A stretch of 64,000 nucleotides of DNA from Prevotellaceae bacterium UBA4332 (GTDB lineage: Bacteria; Bacteroidota; Bacteroidia; Bacteroidales; Bacteroidaceae), in assembly GCA_002394365.1 (NCBI GenBank), contig DGTQ01000023.1, positions 1 to 64,000 on the forward strand, read 5' to 3'. How positions within the stretch are numbered: position 1 is the stretch's first letter; every line of letters begins with the position of its first letter. The position numbers and the translations under genes were made by a program. Below the pieces are notes generated by a model that did not search any database, was not told the origin of the DNA, and was given only the letters and a program-made list of their open reading frames with translations. This document shows, one piece after another, positions 1 through 6,827 of the stretch.

Positions 1-415
1 CTCAAGATTTCTGAGCCGATAGGCGTAATCGGACGCATCGAAGATGCTACGCTTGCCAGAGCAAGAAATCATAAAATAATCGTCCCCTTTATTTTCTTTT
101 CGATTTTTCACAGATTTTCAGATAAGATTTTCCTTCCCGAGGGCAGGAGACAGATTTCCATAATTTGAATGTAATTCTTTCCCTCCCTCTCGGCGGAGGG
201 ATGTCAGTTTGAAACTGACAGGGAGGGGGTCTCAAGTGACCTCCAAGTGAGGTGTTTCGAAGACAGGTCACTCGCCTCAATCCCAGTGTTTATGCGCTTT
301 CCCAGCGCATAAGTGACCTATGTGAGGTATTTTACATAATTCTTTACCATAGGCTTAAAAAGCTGCATTTTTGCACTTTTTAAGCCTTTTTCTTGTTTGT
401 TTCGCTGAAAAGTTG
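1..415. other. Gene-free left edge with repeat words
   Basis: No convincing gene is visible in this stretch. It holds a GC-rich palindrome-like word near 181-229 (CCCTCC...GGAGGG type, recurring in many gaps of the window) and the dispersed module listed at 234-330. The start AGATTTCTGAGCCG (6-19) recurs near 1005-1018, so the two flanks of the first kilobase share repeated words. The minus-strand reading frame at 89-280 has no gene-like composition and is not called. Confidence 0.6.
234..330 (+). repeat. Dispersed module, copy A (core in orientation 1)
   Basis: The left arm runs AAGTGACCTC (234-243), a spaced AAGTGAGGT and AGGTCACT (265-272). A core ATCCCAGTGTTTATGCGCTTTCCC-type segment spans 280-303, and the short right arm is AAGTGACCT-TGTGAGGT (311-328). 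AGGTCACT (265-272) and AGTGACCT (312-319) form inverted repeats around the core. TTATGCGCT/AGCGCATAA forms an extra hairpin inside. A second copy lies at 59049-59142 with the same arms but the core reversed. The function is unknown; it could be a palindromic dispersed repeat or a small invertible segment. Confidence 0.75.
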
Positions 416-423
416 TAACTTTG
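416..423 (+). promoter_or_regulatory. Bacteroidetes -7 promoter element upstream of candidate RNA
   Basis: TAACTTTG matches TAnnTTTG and is followed by GCAGC, so transcription should start near 427-430. No protein gene begins downstream for about 700 nt, which is why the following stretch is considered a possible RNA gene. Confidence 0.5.
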
Positions 424-427
424 CAGC

Positions 428-700
428 GCACGGTGGTGTAGAGTGTCCAAATGGGTGCTGTTTGCCAGAGTGCATCACGGGGAAGTGCCCCTGTGGTTTT
501 ACATATGGAAAAATAGAAGACACGAAAGTCTTTGTCTTGTTCTCTGAAACCTAGGAAATTTCAGCAAGCGCACAAGATGAAGGTACATGGTGTCTCACGC
601 TATAGCGTGGGATTTATTGTATCTTTATATCTTTGCGTAACGGTTATTCCTAGGACCTCAGAGAAGAGATATAAGGTTTGCGATGGTTCTACGCTCTTTT
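428..700 (+). ncRNA. Candidate structured RNA, family not recognised
   Basis: The stretch follows a good TAnnTTTG promoter and has several possible stems. GTGGTGTA (433-440) can pair with TGCATCAC (471-478). CACGGGG/CCCCTGTG (476-495) competes with that stem. CTGAAA/TTTCAG (544-564) carries CCTAGG in its loop. CACGC-TATA-GCGTG lies at 596-609. A second CCTAGG at 649-654 could pair loop to loop with the first. It does not match the conserved parts of tmRNA, RNase P RNA or SRP RNA that I know. No clear terminator marks the 3' end, so the limit at 700 is arbitrary. It could also be decayed repeat DNA. Confidence 0.3.
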
Positions 701-832
701 TGTATCTCGGTGGTACCTCAATATTCCCCCTCCCTTTTACTTTCAGAGCCTTTCCAGAATGTCTTTCCCTCCCTCTCATCGTGGGTAGGCGACAATATAT
801 TATATATAAAGTACGCGCGTAAGCGCGCCTCT

Positions 833-937
833 GCGGTAGCTAAGCACCCAGACGCGGTAGCTAAGCACCCAGATGCGGAAGCTAAGCACCCAGATGCGGA
901 AGCTAAGCACCCAGATGCGGAAGCTAAGCATCCGCAA
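833..937 (+). repeat. 21-bp tandem array 1 (five units)
   Basis: There are five uninterrupted 21-bp units starting at 833, 854, 875, 896 and 917. The consensus is GCGGAAGCTAAGCACCCAGAT; the first two units have GGTAGC and the last diverges after AAGCA. The unit would read as the heptapeptide EAKHPDA, but no start, signal or ribosome site makes a protein likely. The core AAGCTAAGCACCC also forms the array at 22442-22609. Confidence 0.9.
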
Positions 938-1121
938 GCAGGAGAGAACTCGTTGATTTCCAGAAGATTAACTTCGCCGTAAGATTATCTTTTAGATTTT
1001 CAACAGATTTCTGAGCCGCAGGCTCAATCCTACAAAATCGTCCCCAATCATTTGTGGACAGGATTTTATAAAAGATTTTGAAGAAATGTACGCGCGCAAG
1101 CGCAAAAAGAAAAACTGAAGC

Positions 1122-1898
1122 ATGAGAAGGTTTAGCAAACAAGAAAAAAAATACATAGAGGAGCTATGCGATAATGCAAAGCCGGGGAAAAGTTATATTC
1201 CTGCAAACTTGCTTTATTGGACTTTTCATGAAGAAAATGTTGCATTTGATGCTACCACTCGTGAATTTATATTTTATCGTCCAAAGGAGGAAAATGATAA
1301 CACTGCATTATTATCAATCGAGGGGAAAATAATAGAGGCAACACTTTTGCTTGATTACTTGGAAAAGGAAGGTCTGATTTTTTACATAAAAGATTCTAAC
1401 GGAGGACTTGATTACTTCGGTGTACCTAAAAAGTCCAACTTAATAGATACAAATACAACAGTAGCGAAGTGCAAGCAAGTTCCTGAGGGAATAGAAGGAC
1501 CTTTGATGAAGTCAATGAACCATCGTGTCATTGTAGGTCAAACTTTAATTGATTACGTTGAAAATGGCTTCAAAACGATGGAAGACTTGCAGTTAGAGGA
1601 AGCTCGAATTCAAAGTAAAACAGCGATAGAGTCATTAAAAGAAGCAAAAAAGCAGACGTGGTGGTCTATAGGAGCCTTAATTGTTGCAGTTGTAACAATG
1701 TTTGTGACAATAGCAGTTCAAGTGTGCTATACACAAAGTGTTCGTGTTGAAGAAGTCAAGTCTCCTGTCATTCAGATGATAAAGAAGGAAATACTTCCAA
1801 AACATGAAACAAAGAAAAAAGTTCTTCCTACTGTGCAACCTGCAAAGCAAGACAGTGTTAAACTGACATCTGGTAATAAAATAAAACGAACAAAATAA
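1122..1898 (+). CDS. Single-pass membrane protein of unknown function
   Basis: This is a 258-residue protein that I do not recognise. Residues 1-100 are soluble and charged. Residues 153-178 form a short charged helix likely to coil. Residues 180-203 (WWSIGALIVAVV onward) are one transmembrane segment, and the last 50 residues are Lys-rich with several Pro. There is no N-terminal signal peptide, so the large N-terminal part is probably cytoplasmic and the tail exported, or the reverse. The ATG at 1122 is the first in frame, but no strong ribosome site precedes it. The gene lies 51 nt upstream of the large secreted protein and could be co-transcribed. Codons are more AT-rich than in the housekeeping genes. 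Confidence 0.7.
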   Translation: MRRFSKQEKKYIEELCDNAKPGKSYIPANLLYWTFHEENVAFDATTREFIFYRPKEENDNTALLSIEGKIIEATLLLDYLEKEGLIFYIKDSNGGLDYFGVPKKSNLIDTNTTVAKCKQVPEGIEGPLMKSMNHRVIVGQTLIDYVENGFKTMEDLQLEEARIQSKTAIESLKEAKKQTWWSIGALIVAVVTMFVTIAVQVCYTQSVRVEEVKSPVIQMIKKEILPKHETKKKVLPTVQPAKQDSVKLTSGNKIKRTK

Positions 1899-1949
1899 CA
1901 TTCAAACAAATAACAACTAATTATTTAACAACTAAATTATTAAACAACA

Positions 1950-4040
1950 ATGAAAAAAATTTTATCTATTTTGATGCTCTTAGTGGCGATAGTCACGGGA
2001 GCGTGGGCGGCTAACGAAGTTACACTCGTAAGCACGAACTTTACTACTTGGAAGACTGGAGCTACACCTTCTGAGAACTCTGGTTTGAGTGAAAAAAACA
2101 CTTACACACTGACAGATGGCACAAACGATGTAGCATCTGTAGTGGGAAAAGGTTGTAAACTGAATGACACGAAGAACACTCCAACAGCTTCTGGCATTAC
2201 AGGTTATACGCAGAAATGGTTCCGTTTTGGTTCTTCTGGCAACTATCTTACCATTACTCCATCTGAAAAATTCTACAATGGTGGTAAGGTAAGAGTTCTT
2301 ATTAGTTCAAACAGTATAGATGTTACAAACGGAACTGTAACGGTTGGTTCTACAAAAATCGGAGACATCGTTACGGCAACTGAAGATGGTACTGATTGTC
2401 ACTGGGTAGAGTTTGATATTCCAAGCACTGTGAACAATCAGACAGCAAGCATTACATTCACTCGTACTACTACTACATTCTTTATATGGGGTTTAGAGAT
2501 TAAGACAAATTCTCTTGCAGAAGAGGCATTCACCGTTTCATTTAATGCAGGAACTAATGGTACATGTGCAACAACTTCTATTACAGAGGAGTCTGCTGGT
2601 GCTGGTGTAACTCTTCCTACAGCTACACCTAATGAAGGCTACACCTTTGATGGTTGGTATGATGGCGAGACAAAGGTAGGTGATGCTGGTGAAACATATC
2701 ACCCAACAGCAGCTGTAGAACTCACAGCTAAGTATTCTGCACTCACAGCTCCAACTATATCAGTGGATAATACGAGCGTATCTACTTATAAGAGCGTTGC
2801 AGTTACATTCACTGCTACAGCAGATGGTGCTCCAGACCCAACAGTTACATGGTATCAGAACGAGTCTGCTTCTACCACAGGTGGTACTTCTGTAGGCACT
2901 GGTCTTACTTATCAGCCAGACGTAACAGCAGAGGGCACATATTATTACTATGCTGTAGCAAGCAATGGTGTTGAGCCTGATGCAACTTCAGAGGTTGTTA
3001 CTCTCACTGTTACCGACCCAGACAAGTACGTTACAGGAAATGCGTACTACATAAGCAATGGTGAGACTGCTGTAAAGGGTGAGAAAATCTTTGCTGATGA
3101 CATTACTATGACATTTGTAGCTAATGGCGGTTTCAATGCTGCAGCAACAGACGATAAGGTGTCTTCAGTTAATTCAAACTATGTAGCTTCTATTGCAGGT
3201 GATAATAATAGTAATAGCTGGGGACCAGAGTTCGTCGCAACAAAGGACGGCTCACTCTCTGTAGGTGTAATAATAAACAAGAACAAGACATTTACTATCA
3301 CAAATGTTTCTTCATTTACATATAAAGGAAAGAATGGAGCAGATGAGGATGTTGATGAGACTGTAGATGGTAATAGTATTACAACAGCAAATAACGATAA
3401 TGCAAAGTTGTATGTAGTTGCAACAATCGATGTAGTTGCAGGCACAACATATAAGTTCTCAGTAGCTGGTTCTAAGATGGGCTTCTATGGATTCGTATTT
3501 GTTCCTGAAGGTGCTACAGAGACTATAACAACAGACAATGGTGTAGCAACATACGTAACAAAACAGGCTCTTGACTTCACAGGTCTTGAGACAAAGGCAT
3601 ACATAGTAACAGGCGTAAATGATGCTAAGACTTCTGTAGCTACAGCTGAGGTAACAACAGTTCCTGCTGGTACTGCTCTCCTCGTAAAGGGTGCTACAGT
3701 TAATGTTCCTGTTATAGCAAACGCTATAGCTCCAGCAACTAACCTATTCAAGATTTCTACAGGTGATGGTGTACAGGGTGGTGACAACATCTTCGCTTAC
3801 TCTAAGAGCGCTAAGCAGTTCAAGAAGGTTTCTTCTTCTATTAAGGTTCCAGCAGGCAAGTGCTACCTCCAGATAGACGGTGTTCAGAATGCTCTTGACA
3901 TCGACTTCGGCGAGCAGGCAACAGCAATAGAAAACGTTAACGCTAACGATAACGCTTATGCTGCAACTCCAGTAAAGGTTATCAAGAACGGCAAGCTCTA
4001 CATCGGTAACTTTAACGTTGCTGGACAGCAGGTAAAGTAA
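1950..4040 (+). CDS. Secreted multidomain protein with InlB-like repeat, Ig-like domain and T9SS-like tail
   Basis: The protein has 696 residues and a clear signal peptide (residues 1-20, ending GAWA). Residues 25-185 form a beta-rich domain of unknown type. About 190-262 is a Listeria/Bacteroides InlB-type repeat (GYTFDGWYDG motif). About 266-352 is an Ig-like domain. About 360-525 is a beta-sandwich-like module ending in KFSVAGSKMGFYGFVF. About 530-650 is a repeat-like module common in Prevotella surface proteins. The end KVIKNGKLYIGNFNVAGQQVK-type tail resembles a T9SS sorting sequence but lacks the usual final basic strand. The same tail closes the 1703-aa esterase. It is probably surface-exposed; no catalytic motif is seen. 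The 360-525 module is related to the C-terminal module of the pectate lyase at 56.8 kb. Codons just before the tail are hexameric AAC-GYT repeats. Confidence 0.85.
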   Translation: MKKILSILMLLVAIVTGAWAANEVTLVSTNFTTWKTGATPSENSGLSEKNTYTLTDGTNDVASVVGKGCKLNDTKNTPTASGITGYTQKWFRFGSSGNYLTITPSEKFYNGGKVRVLISSNSIDVTNGTVTVGSTKIGDIVTATEDGTDCHWVEFDIPSTVNNQTASITFTRTTTTFFIWGLEIKTNSLAEEAFTVSFNAGTNGTCATTSITEESAGAGVTLPTATPNEGYTFDGWYDGETKVGDAGETYHPTAAVELTAKYSALTAPTISVDNTSVSTYKSVAVTFTATADGAPDPTVTWYQNESASTTGGTSVGTGLTYQPDVTAEGTYYYYAVASNGVEPDATSEVVTLTVTDPDKYVTGNAYYISNGETAVKGEKIFADDITMTFVANGGFNAAATDDKVSSVNSNYVASIAGDNNSNSWGPEFVATKDGSLSVGVIINKNKTFTITNVSSFTYKGKNGADEDVDETVDGNSITTANNDNAKLYVVATIDVVAGTTYKFSVAGSKMGFYGFVFVPEGATETITTDNGVATYVTKQALDFTGLETKAYIVTGVNDAKTSVATAEVTTVPAGTALLVKGATVNVPVIANAIAPATNLFKISTGDGVQGGDNIFAYSKSAKQFKKVSSSIKVPAGKCYLQIDGVQNALDIDFGEQATAIENVNANDNAYAATPVKVIKNGKLYIGNFNVAGQQVK

Positions 4041-4120
4041 TAGCCCCCTCCTAACCTCCCCCGAAAGGTGGAGGGACAGGGGATGGTTACATGTTAAACT
4101 TTTAATATCTTTATAAGATT

Positions 4121-4279
4121 ATGATTAAGAAAGCATATATTCAGCCAGAGGTGAAGGAAGTAAAGATACTCCTTCCAACAATCCTCGCAGGTTCAGAGCA
4201 GGTAAGCACTGGAACAATTGATGACTCAAACGATATTGCGTCTGAGGAGTTCGAGTTCAGCGAGGAGAACGAGTACTAA
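4121..4279 (+). CDS. Small protein, 52 aa, with leader-like LLPTILAGS motif
   Basis: The open frame begins ATG ATT AAG AAA GCA TAT and ends at TAA 4277-4279. The N-terminus MIKKAYIQPEVKEV is followed by ILLPTILAGS and then a very acidic, Ser/Asp/Glu-rich tail ending FSEENEY. Small proteins starting KKAYIxPE with a later Leu-Leu-Ala-Gly/Ala-Ser are frequent hypothetical proteins in Prevotella and Bacteroides. The LAGS step recalls double-glycine-type leader cleavage sites. It lies 80 nt after the large secreted protein in the same direction and before a terminator, so it may share its mRNA. No export or modification enzyme is adjacent, so a peptide-precursor role is only a possibility. Confidence 0.7.
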   Translation: MIKKAYIQPEVKEVKILLPTILAGSEQVSTGTIDDSNDIASEEFEFSEENEY

Positions 4280-4287
4280 TCAATAGG

Positions 4288-4314
4288 GATGCAAGGGCTT
4301 GCTACCCTTGCATC
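4288..4314 (+). terminator. Hairpin after the small gene
   Basis: GATGCAAGGG and CCCTTGCATC form a perfect 10-bp stem around a 7-nt loop, 9 nt after the small gene. There is no T-run behind it, so it may be an RNA 3'-end stabiliser or half of a dispersed palindrome rather than a full terminator. Confidence 0.45.
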
Positions 4315-4441
4315 TCACCAAAGCCCCCTGTGAAGGGCGCATAGTTTTTTCAGCATTCGCCTTTCGGGGCGTCTGCAAATTGTTAAAAATTTAGTTAATA
4401 AAGTATTTTTCCCTAATTCTCTCCGTGAGGAGCGAGAAAGG

Positions 4442-4478
4442 AAATCCCTGAGCTTTTCATAAGCCCAGGGATTTTTTT
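4442..4478 (+). terminator. Rho-independent terminator
   Basis: AAATCCCTG...CAGGGATTT forms a stem with a short AT-rich loop and is followed by TTTTTT. It ends the transcription unit of the secreted protein and the small gene. Confidence 0.8.
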
Positions 4479-4508
4479 AACCACAGATTTCTCTCTCGGA
4501 TTTCTATT

Positions 4509-4605
4509 TCTCGCCAAGCCGAGATGATGAAGGTTGCACCCTTTTTCTCGCCAAGCCGAGATTCAAGTTTTCTCGCCAAGCCGAGATGATGAGGGTTGCA
4601 CCCTT
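4509..4605 (+). repeat. Three copies of a 17-bp palindromic word
   Basis: TCTCGCCAAGCCGAGAT occurs at 4509-4525, 4546-4562 and 4571-4587. TCTCG pairs with CGAGA in each. The first and third copies continue as GATGARGGTTGCACCCTT, giving two 35-bp near-identical copies (4509-4543 and 4571-4605) with one difference; AGGGT/ACCCT adds a second small hairpin. No gene overlaps. The remaining sequence from 4606 to 4854 shows no feature I can name. Confidence 0.85.
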
Positions 4606-4854
4606 GAGGCTTTTTCGATTATTCTCTTTTGCGCAAGCAAGCTTGCCCCAAGTGAATATCTCAAAACCTCGCCGACTATCGTCTGCTCATCATCTCTACG
4701 CAAAGAGCCAAGACGCTCCTTCGGAGCTTACGCAAAGACCCCCTCCAACTCCCCCAAGAGGGGAGAAATCAAATTTGATGATACAAACATTATTTGCGTA
4801 TCCCGCAGGGCTTGGCGTGAGCAGTCGCAGACTGCGCCTTTGCCCTTTGCGTAA

Positions 4855-4968
4855 CTAAGAATAACTGGTGTAACCAGTAGGGATGTAGGTTTGACATTTG
4901 CTGAAAGCTTGCTTTCAAGCGAATGGATGAAACTACAGACTGATGCTCTCGAAGAGAGTTATTCTTAG
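4855..4968. other. Compact multi-stem structured element bounded by 12-bp inverted repeats
   Basis: CTAAGAATAACT (4855-4866) is perfectly complementary to AGTTATTCTTAG (4957-4968) and closes the element. Three hairpins fit inside. CTGG/CCAG lies at 4865-4877. A long arm has GTAG/CTAC (4885-4888 with 4933-4936), TTT/AAA, CATT/AATG and GAAAG/CTTTC (4903-4907 with 4912-4916). CTCTC/GAGAG lies at 4946-4958. The result is a multi-branch fold of 114 nt just upstream of the toxin-antitoxin promoter. No terminator or promoter shows that it is transcribed, and I know no family that matches. Confidence 0.6.
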
Positions 4969-4975
4969 TGTCTTT

Positions 4976-5029
4976 GCGAGAAATAACTCGGAACATTTTT
5001 CTTTCTTCATTTTTTTTTGTAACTTTGCA
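4976..5029 (+). promoter_or_regulatory. 54-bp promoter repeat, copy 1
   Basis: The block from GCGAGAAATAACTCGG to TAACTTTGCA is identical over 54 nt to 5757-5810. It contains CGAGAAATAACTCG, an imperfect palindrome that could be an operator, a long T-run, and the -7 element TAACTTTG at 5020-5027. It lies 30 nt upstream of the antitoxin start. Confidence 0.85.
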
Positions 5030-5059
5030 GGTGGAAGAAAAAATAAAATACAATTTGCT

Positions 5060-5269
5060 ATGTCATACGAACAACAAGCACGATTAGAGGTTCTAAGTGC
5101 AGTAAGTGCTATACACAGCGTATCTGAACTTGATGAGTTTAAGAATGTTATTGCACATTATTTTGCAATGAAAGCCCAGAAAGCTATTGACAAGCTATGG
5201 GATAACGGGACTATAAGTAATGCTACGATAGAGGCATGGGGTAACGAACACATGAGAACTCCATATTAA
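5060..5269 (+). CDS. Putative antitoxin of a PIN-type toxin-antitoxin pair
   Basis: This is a 69-residue protein starting MSYEQQARLEV at the ATG at 5060. I chose this start because the -7 element at 5020-5027 lies inside the longer open frame that begins at 4943. It is predicted all-helical with no recognisable DNA-binding motif, although the AxxxIHSVSELDEFKN part fits small Bacteroidales antitoxins that precede PIN toxins. The toxin gene starts 11 nt downstream. Its likely job is to bind and neutralise the PIN nuclease and perhaps to repress the palindrome-bearing promoter. The role rests on gene order. Confidence 0.75.
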   Translation: MSYEQQARLEVLSAVSAIHSVSELDEFKNVIAHYFAMKAQKAIDKLWDNGTISNATIEAWGNEHMRTPY

Positions 5270-5280
5270 GATTACTAAGA

Positions 5281-5688
5281 ATGCAGAGAATAGTTCTTGA
5301 TACCAATTGCCTTTTACAATCTCTCCCTTCAAAGAGTTCTTACCATAAAATATGGAAAATGATTCTTGAGGGAGATATCTGTTTGTGTGTAAATACAGAC
5401 ATTCTGAATGAATATGAAGAAATAATCTCTGCAAAAACATCTCCTGAGATAGGACATAATGTTGTAGAAGCTATCGCACATCTTTCAACTACTATATTTC
5501 AAAGCACATATGTACATTTTGGACTTATAACGGAAGATAATGATGATAACAAATTTGTTGATTGTGCCATAGCTGCAGATGCCAAATACATCGTTTCAAA
5601 CGATAAACATTTTAGAATATTGGAAACAATAGACTGGCCTAAGGTTTGTGTGGTAAATATAAAAGAATATTGCGAAACTTTGCAATAA
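5281..5688 (+). CDS. PIN-domain toxin (VapC-like ribonuclease)
   Basis: The 135-residue protein has the PIN-domain pattern of acidic residues that bind metal for RNA cleavage. These are D7 in VLDTN, E44 in NEYEE, D94 in DNKFVDCA and D108 in VSNDKHF. Its length and the DxKFVDxA...SNDKHF order match the PIN toxin family annotated as putative toxin-antitoxin toxin component. It is 11 nt behind the small antitoxin gene. No terminator is clear behind it; the next transcription unit begins with the repeated promoter at 5757. Confidence 0.88.
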   Translation: MQRIVLDTNCLLQSLPSKSSYHKIWKMILEGDICLCVNTDILNEYEEIISAKTSPEIGHNVVEAIAHLSTTIFQSTYVHFGLITEDNDDNKFVDCAIAADAKYIVSNDKHFRILETIDWPKVCVVNIKEYCETLQ

Positions 5689-5756
5689 ATTTCCTTCTAA
5701 ACAAATACTAAACGGACAACTTTGCCAAGGCTAACATATTAAGGGGAATGTAAAAA

Positions 5757-5810
5757 GCGAGAAATAACTCGGAACATTTTTCTTTCTTCATTTTTTTTTG
5801 TAACTTTGCA
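5757..5810 (+). promoter_or_regulatory. 54-bp promoter repeat, copy 2
   Basis: This is a perfect copy of 4976-5029, including the CGAGAAATAACTCG palindrome and TAACTTTG (5801-5808). It drives the second toxin-antitoxin pair, whose first gene starts at 5836. Confidence 0.85.
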
Positions 5811-5835
5811 CCCACAAAACTAATCACTGAAGATT

Positions 5836-6087
5836 ATGACAGCACTACAGTTGAACGCGGAATTGTACCGCGCAATGGGCTACATAGCAGAAGATGAAGG
5901 GCTGATGCTTAAGGCTGTTAAATACATCAAGAAACTTGCCGCAAAGAAAGCCGACCCCACACTGATGACGAAAGAGGAACTGCTTGCCAAGATAGAGAAG
6001 GCAGAAGATGACTATCGTCAGGGTAAGACTTATGCCATGCTGCCAGGTGAAAGCTATAGTGATTTTCGTAAAAGAATAGGCAGATGA
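5836..6087 (+). CDS. Putative antitoxin of the YoeB pair
   Basis: This 83-residue protein has an N-terminal part MTALQLNAELYRAMGYIAEDE that resembles small Bacteroidales antitoxins found upstream of YoeB or similar toxins. A Lys/Ala-rich helix follows, and then a C-terminal stretch KTYAMLPGESYSDFRKRIGR likely to wrap the toxin. The stop codon overlaps the toxin start (ATGA at 6084-6087), typical for translational coupling in such modules. No standard Phd/YefM N-terminus is visible, so the antitoxin family is unassigned. Confidence 0.8.
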   Translation: MTALQLNAELYRAMGYIAEDEGLMLKAVKYIKKLAAKKADPTLMTKEELLAKIEKAEDDYRQGKTYAMLPGESYSDFRKRIGR

Positions 6088-6359
6088 GCTATATAGTGAA
6101 TCTTTCGGAGCAGGCACTGGAAGATGCTGACCGTCTGGAAAGAGATGAGCCTAAAGCATTTCAGAAGTTCCTCGTTTTTTTGAAAGAACTGGCTGAACAC
6201 CCAACAACTGGTACAGGGCATCCAGAGGCTCTGAAAGGAAAGCCCGAAGGGCGGTGGAGTCGCAAAATAACAAAGAAACATCGGCTTGTCTATCGCATAT
6301 ACGACGAAGAGGTTGTCGTGTTGGTGATTTCAGCCTACGGTCATTACGACGACAAATGA
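6084..6359 (+). CDS. yoeB: YoeB/Txe-family toxin, ribosome-dependent mRNA endonuclease
   Basis: The 91-residue protein has the family signature HPTTGTGHPEALKG (E48), GRWSRKI, KHRLVYRI (R67) and a C-terminal YGHYDD (H87, Y88). In YoeB the conserved Glu, Arg and His act in RNA cleavage in the ribosomal A site. The length is typical. Expression is coupled to the antitoxin by a 4-nt overlap. Confidence 0.93.
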   Translation: MSYIVNLSEQALEDADRLERDEPKAFQKFLVFLKELAEHPTTGTGHPEALKGKPEGRWSRKITKKHRLVYRIYDEEVVVLVISAYGHYDDK

Positions 6360-6405
6360 TAAACATATATAGGTAGAAGCAACCCTATTAAAAAAAACTT
6401 TGACT

Positions 6406-6756
6406 ATGTATTATATAAAGAAAACAATGGAAATAGCTGGGTGTCACCAGCTGAAACTATCTTACCGCAGCAAATGCGAGAACCTGCATGGCCACAACTG
6501 GGTGGTGACCATACATTGTAAAGCCCCAGAACTGAATGAAGATGGTATGGTGGTGGACTTCACCAAACTGAAGGAACAGATACACGGATACCTCGACCAC
6601 GGGAATTTTAATGAACTGCTACCTTTCAACCCCACTGCAGAGAATATTGCCAAGTGGATATGCGACCAGATTCCTGAATGCTACCGAGTGGATGTGCAGG
6701 AAAGCGAAGGAAACATTGCGAGTTACGAGATTGACAATGAAGCCCCCACCCCATAA
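6406..6756 (+). CDS. queD: 6-carboxy-5,6,7,8-tetrahydropterin synthase (QueD)
   Basis: QueD converts 7,8-dihydroneopterin triphosphate to 6-carboxytetrahydropterin in the queuosine/preQ0 pathway. The short protein shows the zinc ligands His in GCHQ and the LHGH pair, the catalytic Cys in SKCENLHGH, and the LDHGNFNELL motif of the PTPS/QueD family. I start it at the ATG at 6406 because the codon two upstream is TTG. Downstream queE and folE encode the next and the preceding steps. The family also includes PTPS enzymes, but the neighbours favour QueD. Confidence 0.92.
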   Translation: MYYIKKTMEIAGCHQLKLSYRSKCENLHGHNWVVTIHCKAPELNEDGMVVDFTKLKEQIHGYLDHGNFNELLPFNPTAENIAKWICDQIPECYRVDVQESEGNIASYEIDNEAPTP

Positions 6757-6827
6757 TTATAAGCGATAAATACATTCTTTATTCTCCCCCTCGGGGGAGA
6801 TATCCAAAGGACAGAGAGGGGTCAACT

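Noticed and set aside
430..500. SRP (4.5S) RNA
   Set aside because: GTGCTGTTTGCCAG is slightly similar, but the invariant GGAAGGAAGCAG loop region is missing.
532..822. 96-codon plus-strand frame
   Set aside because: It lies across the candidate RNA hairpins, has odd composition and no ribosome site.
833..937. CRISPR array
   Set aside because: The 21-bp units are contiguous with no spacers, and no cas gene is present in the window.
683..982. Frame reading EAKHPDA repeats
   Set aside because: No ribosome site or signal; the heptads follow from the 21-bp repeat. The array is kept as a repeat, not as a gene.
4943..5059. N-terminal extension of the PIN antitoxin
   Set aside because: The extension spans the promoter repeat, including its -7 element, so the start at 5060 was chosen.
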